Positions 7,014 through 13,442 of a DNA stretch of 37,555 bases are shown in pieces. Below the pieces are notes generated by a model that searched no databases, was not told where the DNA came from, and worked only from the letters and a program-made list of their open reading frames with translations. Origin of the DNA: a virus; IMG/VR virus record IMGVR_UViG_3300046001_002688, positions 1 to 37,555 of that record; one strand, given 5' to 3'. The translations under genes were made by a program, and so were the position numbers. Within the stretch, counting starts at the first letter, position 1. Each line of letters opens with the position of its first letter.

Positions 7014-7601
7014 ATGACCATCACAGCCACAATCACAGCCGACCTATACGCCCGCGCCATCACTTGCGCCTCTACAGACGCGCACCGCCCATATATCGCT
7101 GGCGTTCGTGTAGAGCCACATAAGGATGGCGGAACCATCCTAATCGCTACAGACGGTCATTGCGCCGTTGTTATCCGCGACGTCAAAGGCTTCGCCAGCG
7201 AGGCTTTCACCCTGGCATTGCCCAAGGCACTGCTGAAAGAATGCAAGCCATCAAGATCCGATCAAGATCCGGTCATTTGGATTGGCGAAGGCGTTGCAAA
7301 GCTCAAAGGATTAGAGACACGCGATTGGCTTGTGGATATGGTGTTCCCTGACTGGCGCCGGATTGTCCCACAAACCACGCCCGATATGGGTTGCATGGCC
7401 AGCTTTGACAATCGCGTCTTGTCGCGTCTTGCTGGCGCCCTAAGCGCCGACAAGGTTCAAACGCTAGTGCTCAAAGGCACAAGCGATACAGACGCCCATA
7501 TCGTGTTTGGAACGCTTAGCGATGCCTTTGGCGTTGCCATGCCCATGCGCGTTGCCAATAGCATCCGCGATAATGACTTTTCACTTCCAGCTTGGCTCTA
7601 G
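7014..7601 (+). CDS. Sliding-clamp-like protein (domains II-III of DnaN)
   Basis: This 195-aa protein shows landmarks of the bacterial beta clamp in the right order: RPYIAGV (25-31, compare RYYLNGM in E. coli DnaN), ATDGH (45-49), FPDWRRIVPQ (111-120, compare FPDYRRVLPK) and a C-terminal AMPMRV (175-180, compare VMPMRL). A full clamp has three domains and about 366 residues; this one lacks most of domain I and matches domains II and III. A clamp encircles DNA and tethers polymerases and repair enzymes. A two-domain form could close as a trimer, as PCNA does, or could bind host clamp partners. Family resemblance is clear by eye; function is inferred. No phage polymerase is visible. Confidence 0.7.
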   Translation: MTITATITADLYARAITCASTDAHRPYIAGVRVEPHKDGGTILIATDGHCAVVIRDVKGFASEAFTLALPKALLKECKPSRSDQDPVIWIGEGVAKLKGLETRDWLVDMVFPDWRRIVPQTTPDMGCMASFDNRVLSRLAGALSADKVQTLVLKGTSDTDAHIVFGTLSDAFGVAMPMRVANSIRDNDFSLPAWL

Positions 7602-7681
7602 CGTCTAAAGGATTCTAGGGGCTTGCCCCTAGCATCCCGTTAGACTTTAGAACCCAACCCCAACCCAAAGGATCAAATTAA

Positions 7682-7927
7682 ATGAACACCCGCCAATCCA
7701 TCGAAACGCGTTACGTCGGCCCAACCAACAACCGCGACTCGCGCATCGTCGCCACCACGCCTAGCGGCAAACGTCTCACGCACCATTGGGACTACAGCCT
7801 AGGCATCGAAGCCAACCACTACGCAGCGGCCAAGGCCCTGCAAGCCAAGCTGGAATGGGAACCTATCGTCGCCGGTGGATCAACCAAGGCCGGTTTCGTG
7901 TGGCTCACGTCAACGTTGGAGGGCTAG
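7682..7927 (+). CDS. Small early protein, unknown
   Basis: This 81-aa protein follows an AAAGGA ribosome site. It is mainly polar, with an HHWDYSLG segment near residue 40 and an Ala/Lys-rich helix (residues 51-60) of the sort seen in many small phage proteins. I recognise no family. It lies just before a chain of coupled small genes. Confidence 0.6.
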   Translation: MNTRQSIETRYVGPTNNRDSRIVATTPSGKRLTHHWDYSLGIEANHYAAAKALQAKLEWEPIVAGGSTKAGFVWLTSTLEG

Positions 7928-7931
7928 AGCC

Positions 7932-8192
7932 ATGACCCTACCAACCCTTCAATCTTGGCCCGACTTCGACGAGAACGGCGAGCCAATGTCAGAAACCGTC
8001 ATAGGTTCTGACATTACGCCTATCGCTATCGTCCTGACCAGTGAGCACCGAGACGCGTTTGTGCGCCTAGCCCTAGCGGCGCCGGATCTTCTAGCCGCGC
8101 TTGAAGAGCTATGCCTTGCGCCCAATAAGCACCGCCCCGATGAATACTGGGAAGCCGCCCGCGCCGCCATCGCCAAAGCCCAAGGAACCTAA
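7932..8192 (+). CDS. Small conserved-type phage protein with AAPDLLAAL motif
   Basis: I place the start at ATG 7932, just after the upstream stop, giving 86 aa; an in-frame start inside the previous gene is unlikely. The C-terminal half contains LAAPDLLAALEELC and EYWEAARAAIAKAQ. This helix pair is very common in small phage proteins of unknown function (the 'AAPELLEAL...AIAKA' type). Function is unknown. Confidence 0.65.
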   Translation: MTLPTLQSWPDFDENGEPMSETVIGSDITPIAIVLTSEHRDAFVRLALAAPDLLAALEELCLAPNKHRPDEYWEAARAAIAKAQGT

Positions 8193-8195
8193 GCC

Positions 8196-8315
8196 ATGAC
8201 CTACACACCACCCCCCCCACGCACGCCTTGGCTTGCCCTCGCGGCCTTTGGCCTAGTCGCTACAGGTTTCTTTGCTGGGGTATGGGCGGCTCTCGCATGG
8301 GCTTTCCTGCTATGA
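8196..8315 (+). CDS. 39-aa membrane microprotein
   Basis: A 39-codon frame starts at ATG 8196 three bases after the previous stop and ends with TGA 8313-8315, overlapping the start of the next gene as ATGA. After a Pro-rich N-terminus, residues 12-39 are nearly all Ala, Leu, Phe, Gly, Val and Trp and should span the membrane once. A run of eight C (8211-8218) lies in the Pro codons. The tight packing with both neighbours supports it as a real gene. Function is unknown. Confidence 0.6.
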   Translation: MTYTPPPPRTPWLALAAFGLVATGFFAGVWAALAWAFLL

Positions 8316-8908
8316 GAGTGCTAGTCGCTTGCGAGTACAGCGGAACCGTCCGAGACGCATTCCGCGCCCTAGGTCACGACGCAATGTCCTGTGACCTATT
8401 GCCGACAGATCGCGATGGCCCGCACTATCAAGGCGATGTTTTCGACGTCATAGGTGACGGATGGGATTTGATGATCGCGCACCCGCCTTGTACCTATCTT
8501 TGTTCATCCGGCCTGCACTGGAACAAGCGCCAGCCGGAACGCGCCATAAAGACCACCGACGCCCTCGCATTCGTCCAACGCCTAATGGATGCGCCAATCC
8601 CCCGCATAGCCATAGAGAACCCCATAGGGCGCATAGGGGCGGCCATTCGCAAGGCTGACCAGATTATTCAGCCTTATCAGTTTGGCCATGACGCTAGCAA
8701 ACAGACAGCCCTATGGCTTAATGGTTTGCCCCTGCTAACACCTACGCAGCTTGTCGAGCCTCGCATGGTCAACGGCAAACCGCGATGGGCGAACCAAACA
8801 GACAGCGGCCAAAATCGCCTATCGCCATCGCCCGACCGCTGGAAACTGAGATCAACCACCTATCAAGGCATTGCTGACGCAATGGCCAGGCAGTGGGGCC
8901 AGGCCTGA
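8312..8908 (+). CDS. Compact cytosine-methyltransferase-like protein
   Basis: I start at ATG 8312, where the protein begins MRVLVACEYSGTVRDAF. The frame is open further upstream, but that part overlaps the microprotein and has no family signature. The 198-aa product resembles the SAM-binding half of C5 DNA methyltransferases: motif I-like VLVACEYSG (3-11), an acidic CDLLPTD after strand 2 (27-33), a HPPCTYLC motif IV with candidate catalytic Cys60, and an IENP motif VI-like segment. It lacks the room for a full target-recognition domain, as true enzymes have 300 or more residues. It may methylate phage or host DNA with a minimal specificity domain, or be a related SAM-dependent protein. Confidence 0.65.
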   Translation: MRVLVACEYSGTVRDAFRALGHDAMSCDLLPTDRDGPHYQGDVFDVIGDGWDLMIAHPPCTYLCSSGLHWNKRQPERAIKTTDALAFVQRLMDAPIPRIAIENPIGRIGAAIRKADQIIQPYQFGHDASKQTALWLNGLPLLTPTQLVEPRMVNGKPRWANQTDSGQNRLSPSPDRWKLRSTTYQGIADAMARQWGQA

Positions 8909-8923
8909 TCACGAAACCGTGAT
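8908..8923. promoter_or_regulatory. Inverted repeat overlapping a -35 box
   Basis: ATCACG (8908-8913), AAAC and CGTGAT (8918-8923) form a perfect 6-bp inverted repeat that ends on the first base of the -35 box of the promoter at 8923-8952. Its position suits an operator that blocks RNA polymerase. No T run follows, so it is not a terminator. Confidence 0.4.
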
Positions 8924-8952
8924 TAACACTCTGCAAACCTTTTAGTTATAAT
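8923..8952 (+). promoter_or_regulatory. Internal early promoter
   Basis: TTAACA (8923-8928), an 18-base spacer and a perfect TATAAT (8947-8952) precede the gene at 8980. This is the best rightward promoter in the early block and may drive the coupled genes from 8980 to 12342. Confidence 0.55.
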
Positions 8953-8979
8953 TCAAACCACGCAAACACGGAGCACAAC

Positions 8980-9282
8980 ATGACCCACGCAACCATAACC
9001 ACCACTTTTGACCTAGAACTAGAATGCGAGATCGACGGCGACTATTGGCGCTATGAGGATGAATCTGTGCAGGATCTTACCCTGTGCTTTATGTACGCCT
9101 ATGAGCCGCGCCCCAGCACCGCACGGTTTGATCTGCTTCAAGGCCTTGATAGGCCCTCGCGCCTAATCGTCCAGCGCAACCTATTCAAAATTGCTGGCAT
9201 GTCAGAGCGCATAATCAAAGACATCGAAGCCATAGGCGAAGACCTCCACATTAAGCCAGACACCTACGTAAAGGAGTATTGA
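8980..9282 (+). CDS. Acidic early protein, unknown
   Basis: This 100-aa protein is acidic, with a Glu/Asp-rich N-terminal third (LELECEIDGDYWRYEDES) and a helical C-terminus. It is the first gene after a strong TATAAT promoter. I recognise no family. Small acidic proteins in such positions are sometimes inhibitors of host nucleic-acid-binding proteins, but nothing in the sequence proves this. Confidence 0.6.
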   Translation: MTHATITTTFDLELECEIDGDYWRYEDESVQDLTLCFMYAYEPRPSTARFDLLQGLDRPSRLIVQRNLFKIAGMSERIIKDIEAIGEDLHIKPDTYVKEY

Positions 9283-9285
9283 GCC

Positions 9286-9621
9286 ATGACCGACGCAAAC
9301 TCCTTCCGCAACGCCGCCCAAGACCGTGACTTTTTGGCTCGCAATGCCAAGGACCAGCAACAGGCTAGCCCGGAAGCTATCGCCCGCTATTTGGCTTCAT
9401 TTGAAGGACAACGCGACCAAGTCAAGATCGACTATGCGCTAACCCAATACGAGGAAACCCGCATAGGCGCACGGCCCAAGCCCAAGTTTATCCTTCACAT
9501 CGACGGCAACCACTTCCACGCCCGCCCGTCACGCGCCACCTTATGGGACGTCCTGTTCGTGGCCATCGCGACCGCAACATGGCTCGCCCTGCTAACCTCA
9601 ATTTATCTGGTGTTCAAATGA
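9286..9621 (+). CDS. Small membrane-anchored protein
   Basis: This 111-aa protein has a polar, charged N-terminal 80 residues and one hydrophobic helix at the C-terminus (about 86-110, LFVAIATATWLALL), suggesting a tail-anchored inner-membrane protein. Its stop overlaps the next start as ATGA. It opens a run of overlapping small genes. I recognise no family. Confidence 0.6.
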   Translation: MTDANSFRNAAQDRDFLARNAKDQQQASPEAIARYLASFEGQRDQVKIDYALTQYEETRIGARPKPKFILHIDGNHFHARPSRATLWDVLFVAIATATWLALLTSIYLVFK

Positions 9622-9761
9622 GCGTCCCCCCTATCCACCCAATCATGTACGCGGCCCGCTGCCGCTGCGGCGCACACTTGCCCAAAGGGGCAACGGCCCG
9701 CGTCGATATCAGGGCCGGTTTCTATGACTGCGTAGCTTGCCGACCGAGGCCCAAGGCATGA
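9618..9761 (+). CDS. 47-aa Cys-rich (zinc-binding-like) protein
   Basis: The start ATG overlaps the previous stop (ATGA), and the stop overlaps the next start in the same way. The 47-aa product has two pairs of cysteines (CRCG near residue 15 and CVAC near residue 40) separated by about 24 residues, a spacing compatible with a small zinc ribbon. Overlap on both sides argues that it is real. Function is unknown. Confidence 0.55.
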   Translation: MSVPPIHPIMYAARCRCGAHLPKGATARVDIRAGFYDCVACRPRPKA

Positions 9762-10117
9762 GTTGCCCCCATTGCGTCCATCTACAGCACGAGAACCGGC
9801 GGCTGGTCGGGGTGATCAAAAGGCTCAAAGCCAGGTCGCTACAGTCAACGCCCATCACGCCTTTGTCGTTAGGGTTTACAGGCCAACAGGAGATTATTAT
9901 CGAGGCCCTCTGGGCCGCGAAGGGGTCGGGCGTTACCTCTGCCCTGCTATCCTTCGCCCTTGGCGCGGGATCGTCCAAGGCCAGCGTCCGCGTCCAAATC
10001 AACCGCATCCGCGCCAAACTAGGACCGGCCACCATTAAGAACCGTTACGGCACGGGATACTATTTCACGCCCGAAGGCTTGGGCATTTTGTCAGAAATCA
10101 TGGGAGAAACGAAGTGA
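9758..10117 (+). CDS. Winged-helix DNA-binding protein
   Basis: I start at ATG 9758 (ATGA overlap), giving 119 aa that begin MSCPHC, with a CPHC pair and a short leucine-rich helix. Residues 40-108 resemble the C-terminal winged helix of OmpR/PhoB-type response regulators: the recognition helix region SKASVRVQINRIRAKLG (73-89) and the wing NRYGTGYYF (95-103). There is no receiver domain. It probably acts as a phage transcription regulator. The Cys pair may bind metal or act in dimerisation; that is inferred. Confidence 0.7.
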   Translation: MSCPHCVHLQHENRRLVGVIKRLKARSLQSTPITPLSLGFTGQQEIIIEALWAAKGSGVTSALLSFALGAGSSKASVRVQINRIRAKLGPATIKNRYGTGYYFTPEGLGILSEIMGETK

Positions 10118-10545
10118 ACAACGATCAATTAGACAACGTGAGAGCAGATCAGGCCATCCGGCTGAACATGACCGGACAAGACAGCAATAACCCCACGATC
10201 ATCGCCGCCCGCCTAGCCCGCGAGGGATGGATGCCTAAGCCGCCTATTGATCCAGACCTAGAGGAAGCCCAAGAGATTGTGCGGCAACATCTTTCGCAGA
10301 AATACGCTTTTACCAACATCGCGCTTGCAGCCATCAAACGAGGCCGCGCCCTCGCCGCAGAGGCCAAGCCGGGGATGGTTTGGGTTAAGCATGATGGGTC
10401 GACGATATGCCCTGTTGATCGGGATGCTTGGGTTTTAACCAAAAATTTTGGGTACACTCCATGCTTCAGCATGGGCAATCGCTTGGCATGGCAAACCGTT
10501 ACCCACTACGCCATCATCACCCCGCCGGAGGAGGACGCAGCATGA
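10114..10545 (+). CDS. Coupled early protein, unknown
   Basis: Translation starts at GTG 10114, overlapping the previous TGA as GTGA. The 143-aa protein has a polar N-terminus, a helical middle (EEAQEIVRQHL), and a C-terminal half with several Trp and Cys residues (MVWVKHDGSTICP, WVLTKNFGYTPCFS). I recognise no family. Confidence 0.6.
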   Translation: MNNDQLDNVRADQAIRLNMTGQDSNNPTIIAARLAREGWMPKPPIDPDLEEAQEIVRQHLSQKYAFTNIALAAIKRGRALAAEAKPGMVWVKHDGSTICPVDRDAWVLTKNFGYTPCFSMGNRLAWQTVTHYAIITPPEEDAA

Positions 10546-10943
10546 TCGAATTTCGGCACCATAAATACATGTGGACTAAGCCATTTGGTAGCGTTCGACA
10601 CCATTGGGAGCTTGTCGGCCCGCGTGGCGGAATTCATTTCCACGCCAGCCTCTTCGAGAAGCACGACGACTCTTGTGGGCTAGAGTTTCACCACGCCGAG
10701 CCGGTTGGTTATTACAAAAACACCGCGCCGCACCATAAGGATTGCCCGGTTATTGGAGGCAATTGCTGGCACGACGGGACCAGCCTTTATGCCAGCGAAA
10801 CCCTTTGGCCAATGATTTCCGCTTATTTAAGGACCGGCGATCACGACTTAATTTTCAGACTATTGGAGCAGGAGTTTATAGATCACTTTTCGCGGCTCTA
10901 CCCCGACCTGTTGACGGCCAATGAACCGGAGGACGTGGCATGA
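10542..10943 (+). CDS. His-rich early protein, unknown
   Basis: The ATG at 10542 follows GGAGGAGG and overlaps the upstream stop, giving 133 aa. The protein is notable for His and aromatic residues (RHHKYMWTKP, SVRHHWELVG, LEFHHAEP, APHHKDCP), which could bind a metal or nucleic acid. No family is recognised. It is coupled on both sides by ATGA overlaps. Confidence 0.6.
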   Translation: MIEFRHHKYMWTKPFGSVRHHWELVGPRGGIHFHASLFEKHDDSCGLEFHHAEPVGYYKNTAPHHKDCPVIGGNCWHDGTSLYASETLWPMISAYLRTGDHDLIFRLLEQEFIDHFSRLYPDLLTANEPEDVA

Positions 10944-11131
10944 CCTTCAGGACCGTCGAACAGCTTCAGGCCCAGATCGCCAGTCTGACCAGAGAGAACG
11001 AGCGGCTGCATCAAGCCATTGTCGATCACATAGAAGGGCATGATTGGTCGTGGGTTGACCCCGTATCCAGAGGTTATCCAGACGTGGACGATCTCCGCGC
11101 CGCCCTACAGCCCAAGGATGGGGAGGGATGA
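10940..11131 (+). CDS. 63-aa coiled-coil protein
   Basis: Residues 6-32 show a heptad-like pattern (VEQLQAQIASLTRENERLHQ) and should form a coiled coil. The C-terminal 11 residues (RAALQPKDGEG) are identical to those of the next protein because a 37-base DNA repeat covers the ends of both genes. Start and stop both use ATGA overlaps. Function is unknown. Confidence 0.6.
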   Translation: MTFRTVEQLQAQIASLTRENERLHQAIVDHIEGHDWSWVDPVSRGYPDVDDLRAALQPKDGEG

Positions 11132-11132
11132 G
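11096..11132. repeat. 37-base direct repeat, copy 1
   Basis: This copy covers the last 11 codons and stop of one small gene and the ATG of the next. It is identical to 11467-11503. Confidence 0.9.
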
Positions 11133-11502
11133 TAGTCAGGCAAAAACTTTGCATGATCAACTGGAACAGATTGGCGGCTGCGGCGATGGGTCCTGCATCG
11201 TTCACGTTCGCCCCGGTATGCACACAAATGGCGGGTGTCGATGTAATCGCGAGCCTCACAAAATGTCGGCGGTCATCTACTGGCACAAGCGGGCGGTCGC
11301 GGAGCAGGCGCAACAGATCGAGCGGCTGCGGGAGGTGATAATGGAAGTGACTGTCAGCTTAATAGCATGTCACTCTTTGCTTAGTCGTGGGGGGAAGCGT
11401 GCCGCAGCATCAAACAAAATGTTTGAGATAATGCTGTCGGATTACGAAAAAGCTATTGAGGTTGGACGCGCCGCCCTACAGCCCAAGGATGGGGAGGGAT
11501 GA
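11128..11502 (+). CDS. 124-aa Cys-containing coiled-coil protein
   Basis: The N-terminal half has CGDGSCIVH and a CRC motif plus several His, so it could bind zinc. Residues about 50-72 look helical with a Gln/Glu/Arg pattern (EQAQQIERLREVI). The last 11 residues copy the end of the preceding protein. It is linked to both neighbours by ATGA overlaps. I recognise no family. Confidence 0.6.
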   Translation: MSSQAKTLHDQLEQIGGCGDGSCIVHVRPGMHTNGGCRCNREPHKMSAVIYWHKRAVAEQAQQIERLREVIMEVTVSLIACHSLLSRGGKRAAASNKMFEIMLSDYEKAIEVGRAALQPKDGEG

Positions 11503-11503
11503 G
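11467..11503. repeat. 37-base direct repeat, copy 2
   Basis: Identical to 11096-11132 at a 371-base offset, and in the same position relative to a gene end and the following start codon. The unit between the two copies is exactly one gene long. Confidence 0.9.
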
Positions 11504-11762
11504 CCAATGCAGTGAGTGCGGGACTGACCAAGGCGTCATGAAATTCCTTGATACCTGGCTGTGCAAGCCTTGCGCTTGGCTGGGACTGCATGACGAACCC
11601 GAACCACCGCCCGTCGAATCGCCCGACTATCCCAGATGGGCGATGGCGGAGGCCAAGCGCCGGGGGGATTCGGAATATTACAGCAACCTGAATAAATCCA
11701 GAAAAAGCCACAAAGGCTGGCCCAAGGGCAGATTAAGGAAACCGAGAAGTGAAAACGCCTAA
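11499..11762 (+). CDS. Small zinc-finger-like protein
   Basis: This 87-aa protein carries CSEC (4-7) and CKPC (22-25), a two-pair arrangement typical of small treble-clef or zinc-ribbon proteins, with a basic C-terminal tail (KSRKSHKGWPKGRLRKPR) likely to touch nucleic acid. It overlaps both neighbours. Function is unknown. Confidence 0.65.
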   Translation: MSQCSECGTDQGVMKFLDTWLCKPCAWLGLHDEPEPPPVESPDYPRWAMAEAKRRGDSEYYSNLNKSRKSHKGWPKGRLRKPRSENA

Positions 11763-12342
11763 TTTCGAATGGACGCAGGACGCCATCGACAAGATTTTAA
11801 AGATGTACCAGCACGGCGACACCGCCAGCCAGATTGCCAAGGCCCTAGGCCAAGGTCTGACCCGCAACGCCATCATTGGCAAGCTAAACCGCCTGAGAGA
11901 CAAGGGGCTGCGCCCTGAGTTAGCCCTAGGCGTCATATCGTTCAAGAAGGCCCAAGGCCAAAAGATCAACCGGATTAACGCGGCCAAGCTAGCGACGCCA
12001 TACCATGCCAAGCCCAAGGCCGTTCTGTTTCAGTTTCCTAAGCCAGTACTCAAACCCAAGCCAGTGCAGGAGGTTATCGTGGTTCAAGAGCCTACGGGGG
12101 AACACGCGGCCATATTGGCGAACCTTCGCCCGCGAGGCTGTAAATGGATTGTTGAAGACTTCGCATTAGGCCAAGCGGATGAGGCGCTTATGTGCGGGGA
12201 ATTAAGATCCGGCGAGCATTCATATTGCGAGCATCACCGACGCATGGGTCTAACCACGCTGTCGGCTGCGCGACTCGCGGCCAGTGACCGAGGGCTGCGC
12301 CGCCTAGGCGTATGGGCCACCAATAAAGTGTACGGCTCTTAA
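11749..12342 (+). CDS. gcrA: GcrA-family cell-cycle regulator homologue
   Basis: Starting at GTG 11749, this 197-aa protein has the GcrA layout. The N-terminal DNA-binding domain reads FEWTQDAIDKILKMYQHG (6-23) then SQIAKALG...LTRNAIIGKLNRL (27-49). A low-complexity Lys/Pro linker follows, and then a C-terminal domain with CKWIVEDF (131-138), Cys149, Cys160 and His163, as in the sigma-70-interacting part. In Alphaproteobacteria GcrA binds near methylated GANTC sites and recruits sigma-70 RNA polymerase. A phage copy could redirect host transcription or time phage genes. The family call is confident; the phage role is inferred. Its stop overlaps the convergent phosphoesterase gene by four bases. 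Confidence 0.88.
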   Translation: MKTPNFEWTQDAIDKILKMYQHGDTASQIAKALGQGLTRNAIIGKLNRLRDKGLRPELALGVISFKKAQGQKINRINAAKLATPYHAKPKAVLFQFPKPVLKPKPVQEVIVVQEPTGEHAAILANLRPRGCKWIVEDFALGQADEALMCGELRSGEHSYCEHHRRMGLTTLSAARLAASDRGLRRLGVWATNKVYGS

Positions 12343-13325
12343 TTGCCGTCGATCACCGCTTGCCCTCTGAAATATGCCACATTTTTAATGACGCAGCATA
12401 ATTCAGGGGGCAGCAATTCGCCGTTGCGGAAAGTCAGCACGGCAAAGCCCGACGTATGCGGCGACGGGTTATTTTCGGCATAGTCAAATTGCGGCCCGTG
12501 AGGCTCACTGAGCGTTCCGGTGTCCACGCCCCATCTGTGGCCGTTATAGTCCGCCCACGGCGTTACCGCGAGCCTGTGGAGGTGTCCTGTGACGATGGAC
12601 CGGCCAGACTTCATCGTATTGTTATAGGTGGCATGAACGCCGTTATGGTAGCGATGCTTGATCATCGTATTTTCGTTGACGTTTAGCGACCACGCCATGT
12701 CCCAAGCTGGGAACCGATCTTCTAGCCGCATGATGGTTCCCTCAAATCCCGGCGCTACTGTGCAGAGGGTGCGGTCTAGCCGCGCATCGTGGTTGCCGAC
12801 GTTCCAAAACAATTGAGGGCGGGTGCCAGGTGTTGCAAGCACAATCTCGTGCAGACGTTCATCGCAAATTTCTAGCTCCTCTTTGACCGAGGGTAGCTTG
12901 GACCATCCAATAGGCGGGTGGCGTGAGACGCTGGCACCGTCGAAGATATCACCATTGGCGCAGATGACGGCGGGCTTTAGGTCTTTGATCAGTTCCAGAA
13001 GGGCCATGTTGGCGATGGTCTGGTCCTCATCCGGCCAGAAGTGAGCGTCCGAGAACACCACAATGACGCCATTTTCTAGCCACAAATCATTTTGGCGCTT
13101 GTAGGCCCTACCAACGTCGGTTTGCCAGCCATATTGCTTGCCGCGTCCTGCTGTTTGGGGATTGGTTTGAAGGAAAATGCCCTTGTTGGCCAAATTGGCA
13201 CGGCGCAGATAGACGCCCCTGACATTTATTCCTAGTAGGCTGGCTGTTCCTTGGGGGCTGCAATAGGATTTTTCCCAAGCCGCAATGAATTCACTTTCTG
13301 GAATGTCAGTTGATTTTAGAGCCAT
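12339..13325 (-). CDS. Metallophosphoesterase with N-terminal helix-turn-helix
   Basis: I choose ATG 13323-13325, which follows a GGGGGA site; the longer frame to 13367 uses only TTG or GTG. The 328-aa enzyme has all calcineurin-type motifs: SDAH (92-95), GDIFDG (125-130), GNHD (177-180), a His-containing strand near HNGVHA (227-232) and GHLH (247-250). These ligate two metals. Residues 22-45 look like a helix-turn-helix (GTASLLGINVRGVYLRR), so it may be brought to DNA. Such enzymes can be nucleases or phosphatases; relatives include SbcD/Mre11 and phage DNA-processing enzymes. It lies downstream of the primase-helicase on the same strand. Confidence 0.85.
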   Translation of the reverse strand: MALKSTDIPESEFIAAWEKSYCSPQGTASLLGINVRGVYLRRANLANKGIFLQTNPQTAGRGKQYGWQTDVGRAYKRQNDLWLENGVIVVFSDAHFWPDEDQTIANMALLELIKDLKPAVICANGDIFDGASVSRHPPIGWSKLPSVKEELEICDERLHEIVLATPGTRPQLFWNVGNHDARLDRTLCTVAPGFEGTIMRLEDRFPAWDMAWSLNVNENTMIKHRYHNGVHATYNNTMKSGRSIVTGHLHRLAVTPWADYNGHRWGVDTGTLSEPHGPQFDYAENNPSPHTSGFAVLTFRNGELLPPELCCVIKNVAYFRGQAVIDGN

Positions 13326-13402
13326 TGGCTTTAATCCCCCGTTGACGGTGGGGAACTTATACACCAATCTGTGGTCGTGTCTCTCCTGGACCGAGCCAAC
13401 TT

Positions 13403-13442
13403 CCCCGGCTTACGCTGTAATCAGCGAGCCGGGGATTTTTTT
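13403..13442 (+). terminator. Strong intrinsic terminator (plus strand)
   Basis: CCCCGGCT (13403-13410) pairs with AGCCGGGG (13427-13434), with an inner CGCTG/CAGCG stem and a TAAT loop. A run of seven T follows (13436-13442). The orientation stops rightward transcripts that have run through and past GcrA, antisense to the phosphoesterase gene. The other strand lacks a T run after the stem. Confidence 0.8.

Noticed and set aside
8228-8311. Upstream extension of the methyltransferase-like frame
   Set aside because: It begins at TTG, overlaps the membrane microprotein, and encodes no family sequence; the natural start is ATG 8312 with a 4-base overlap.
13358-13366. TTATACACC as a DnaA box
   Set aside because: A single near-match with no cluster or neighbouring origin features.
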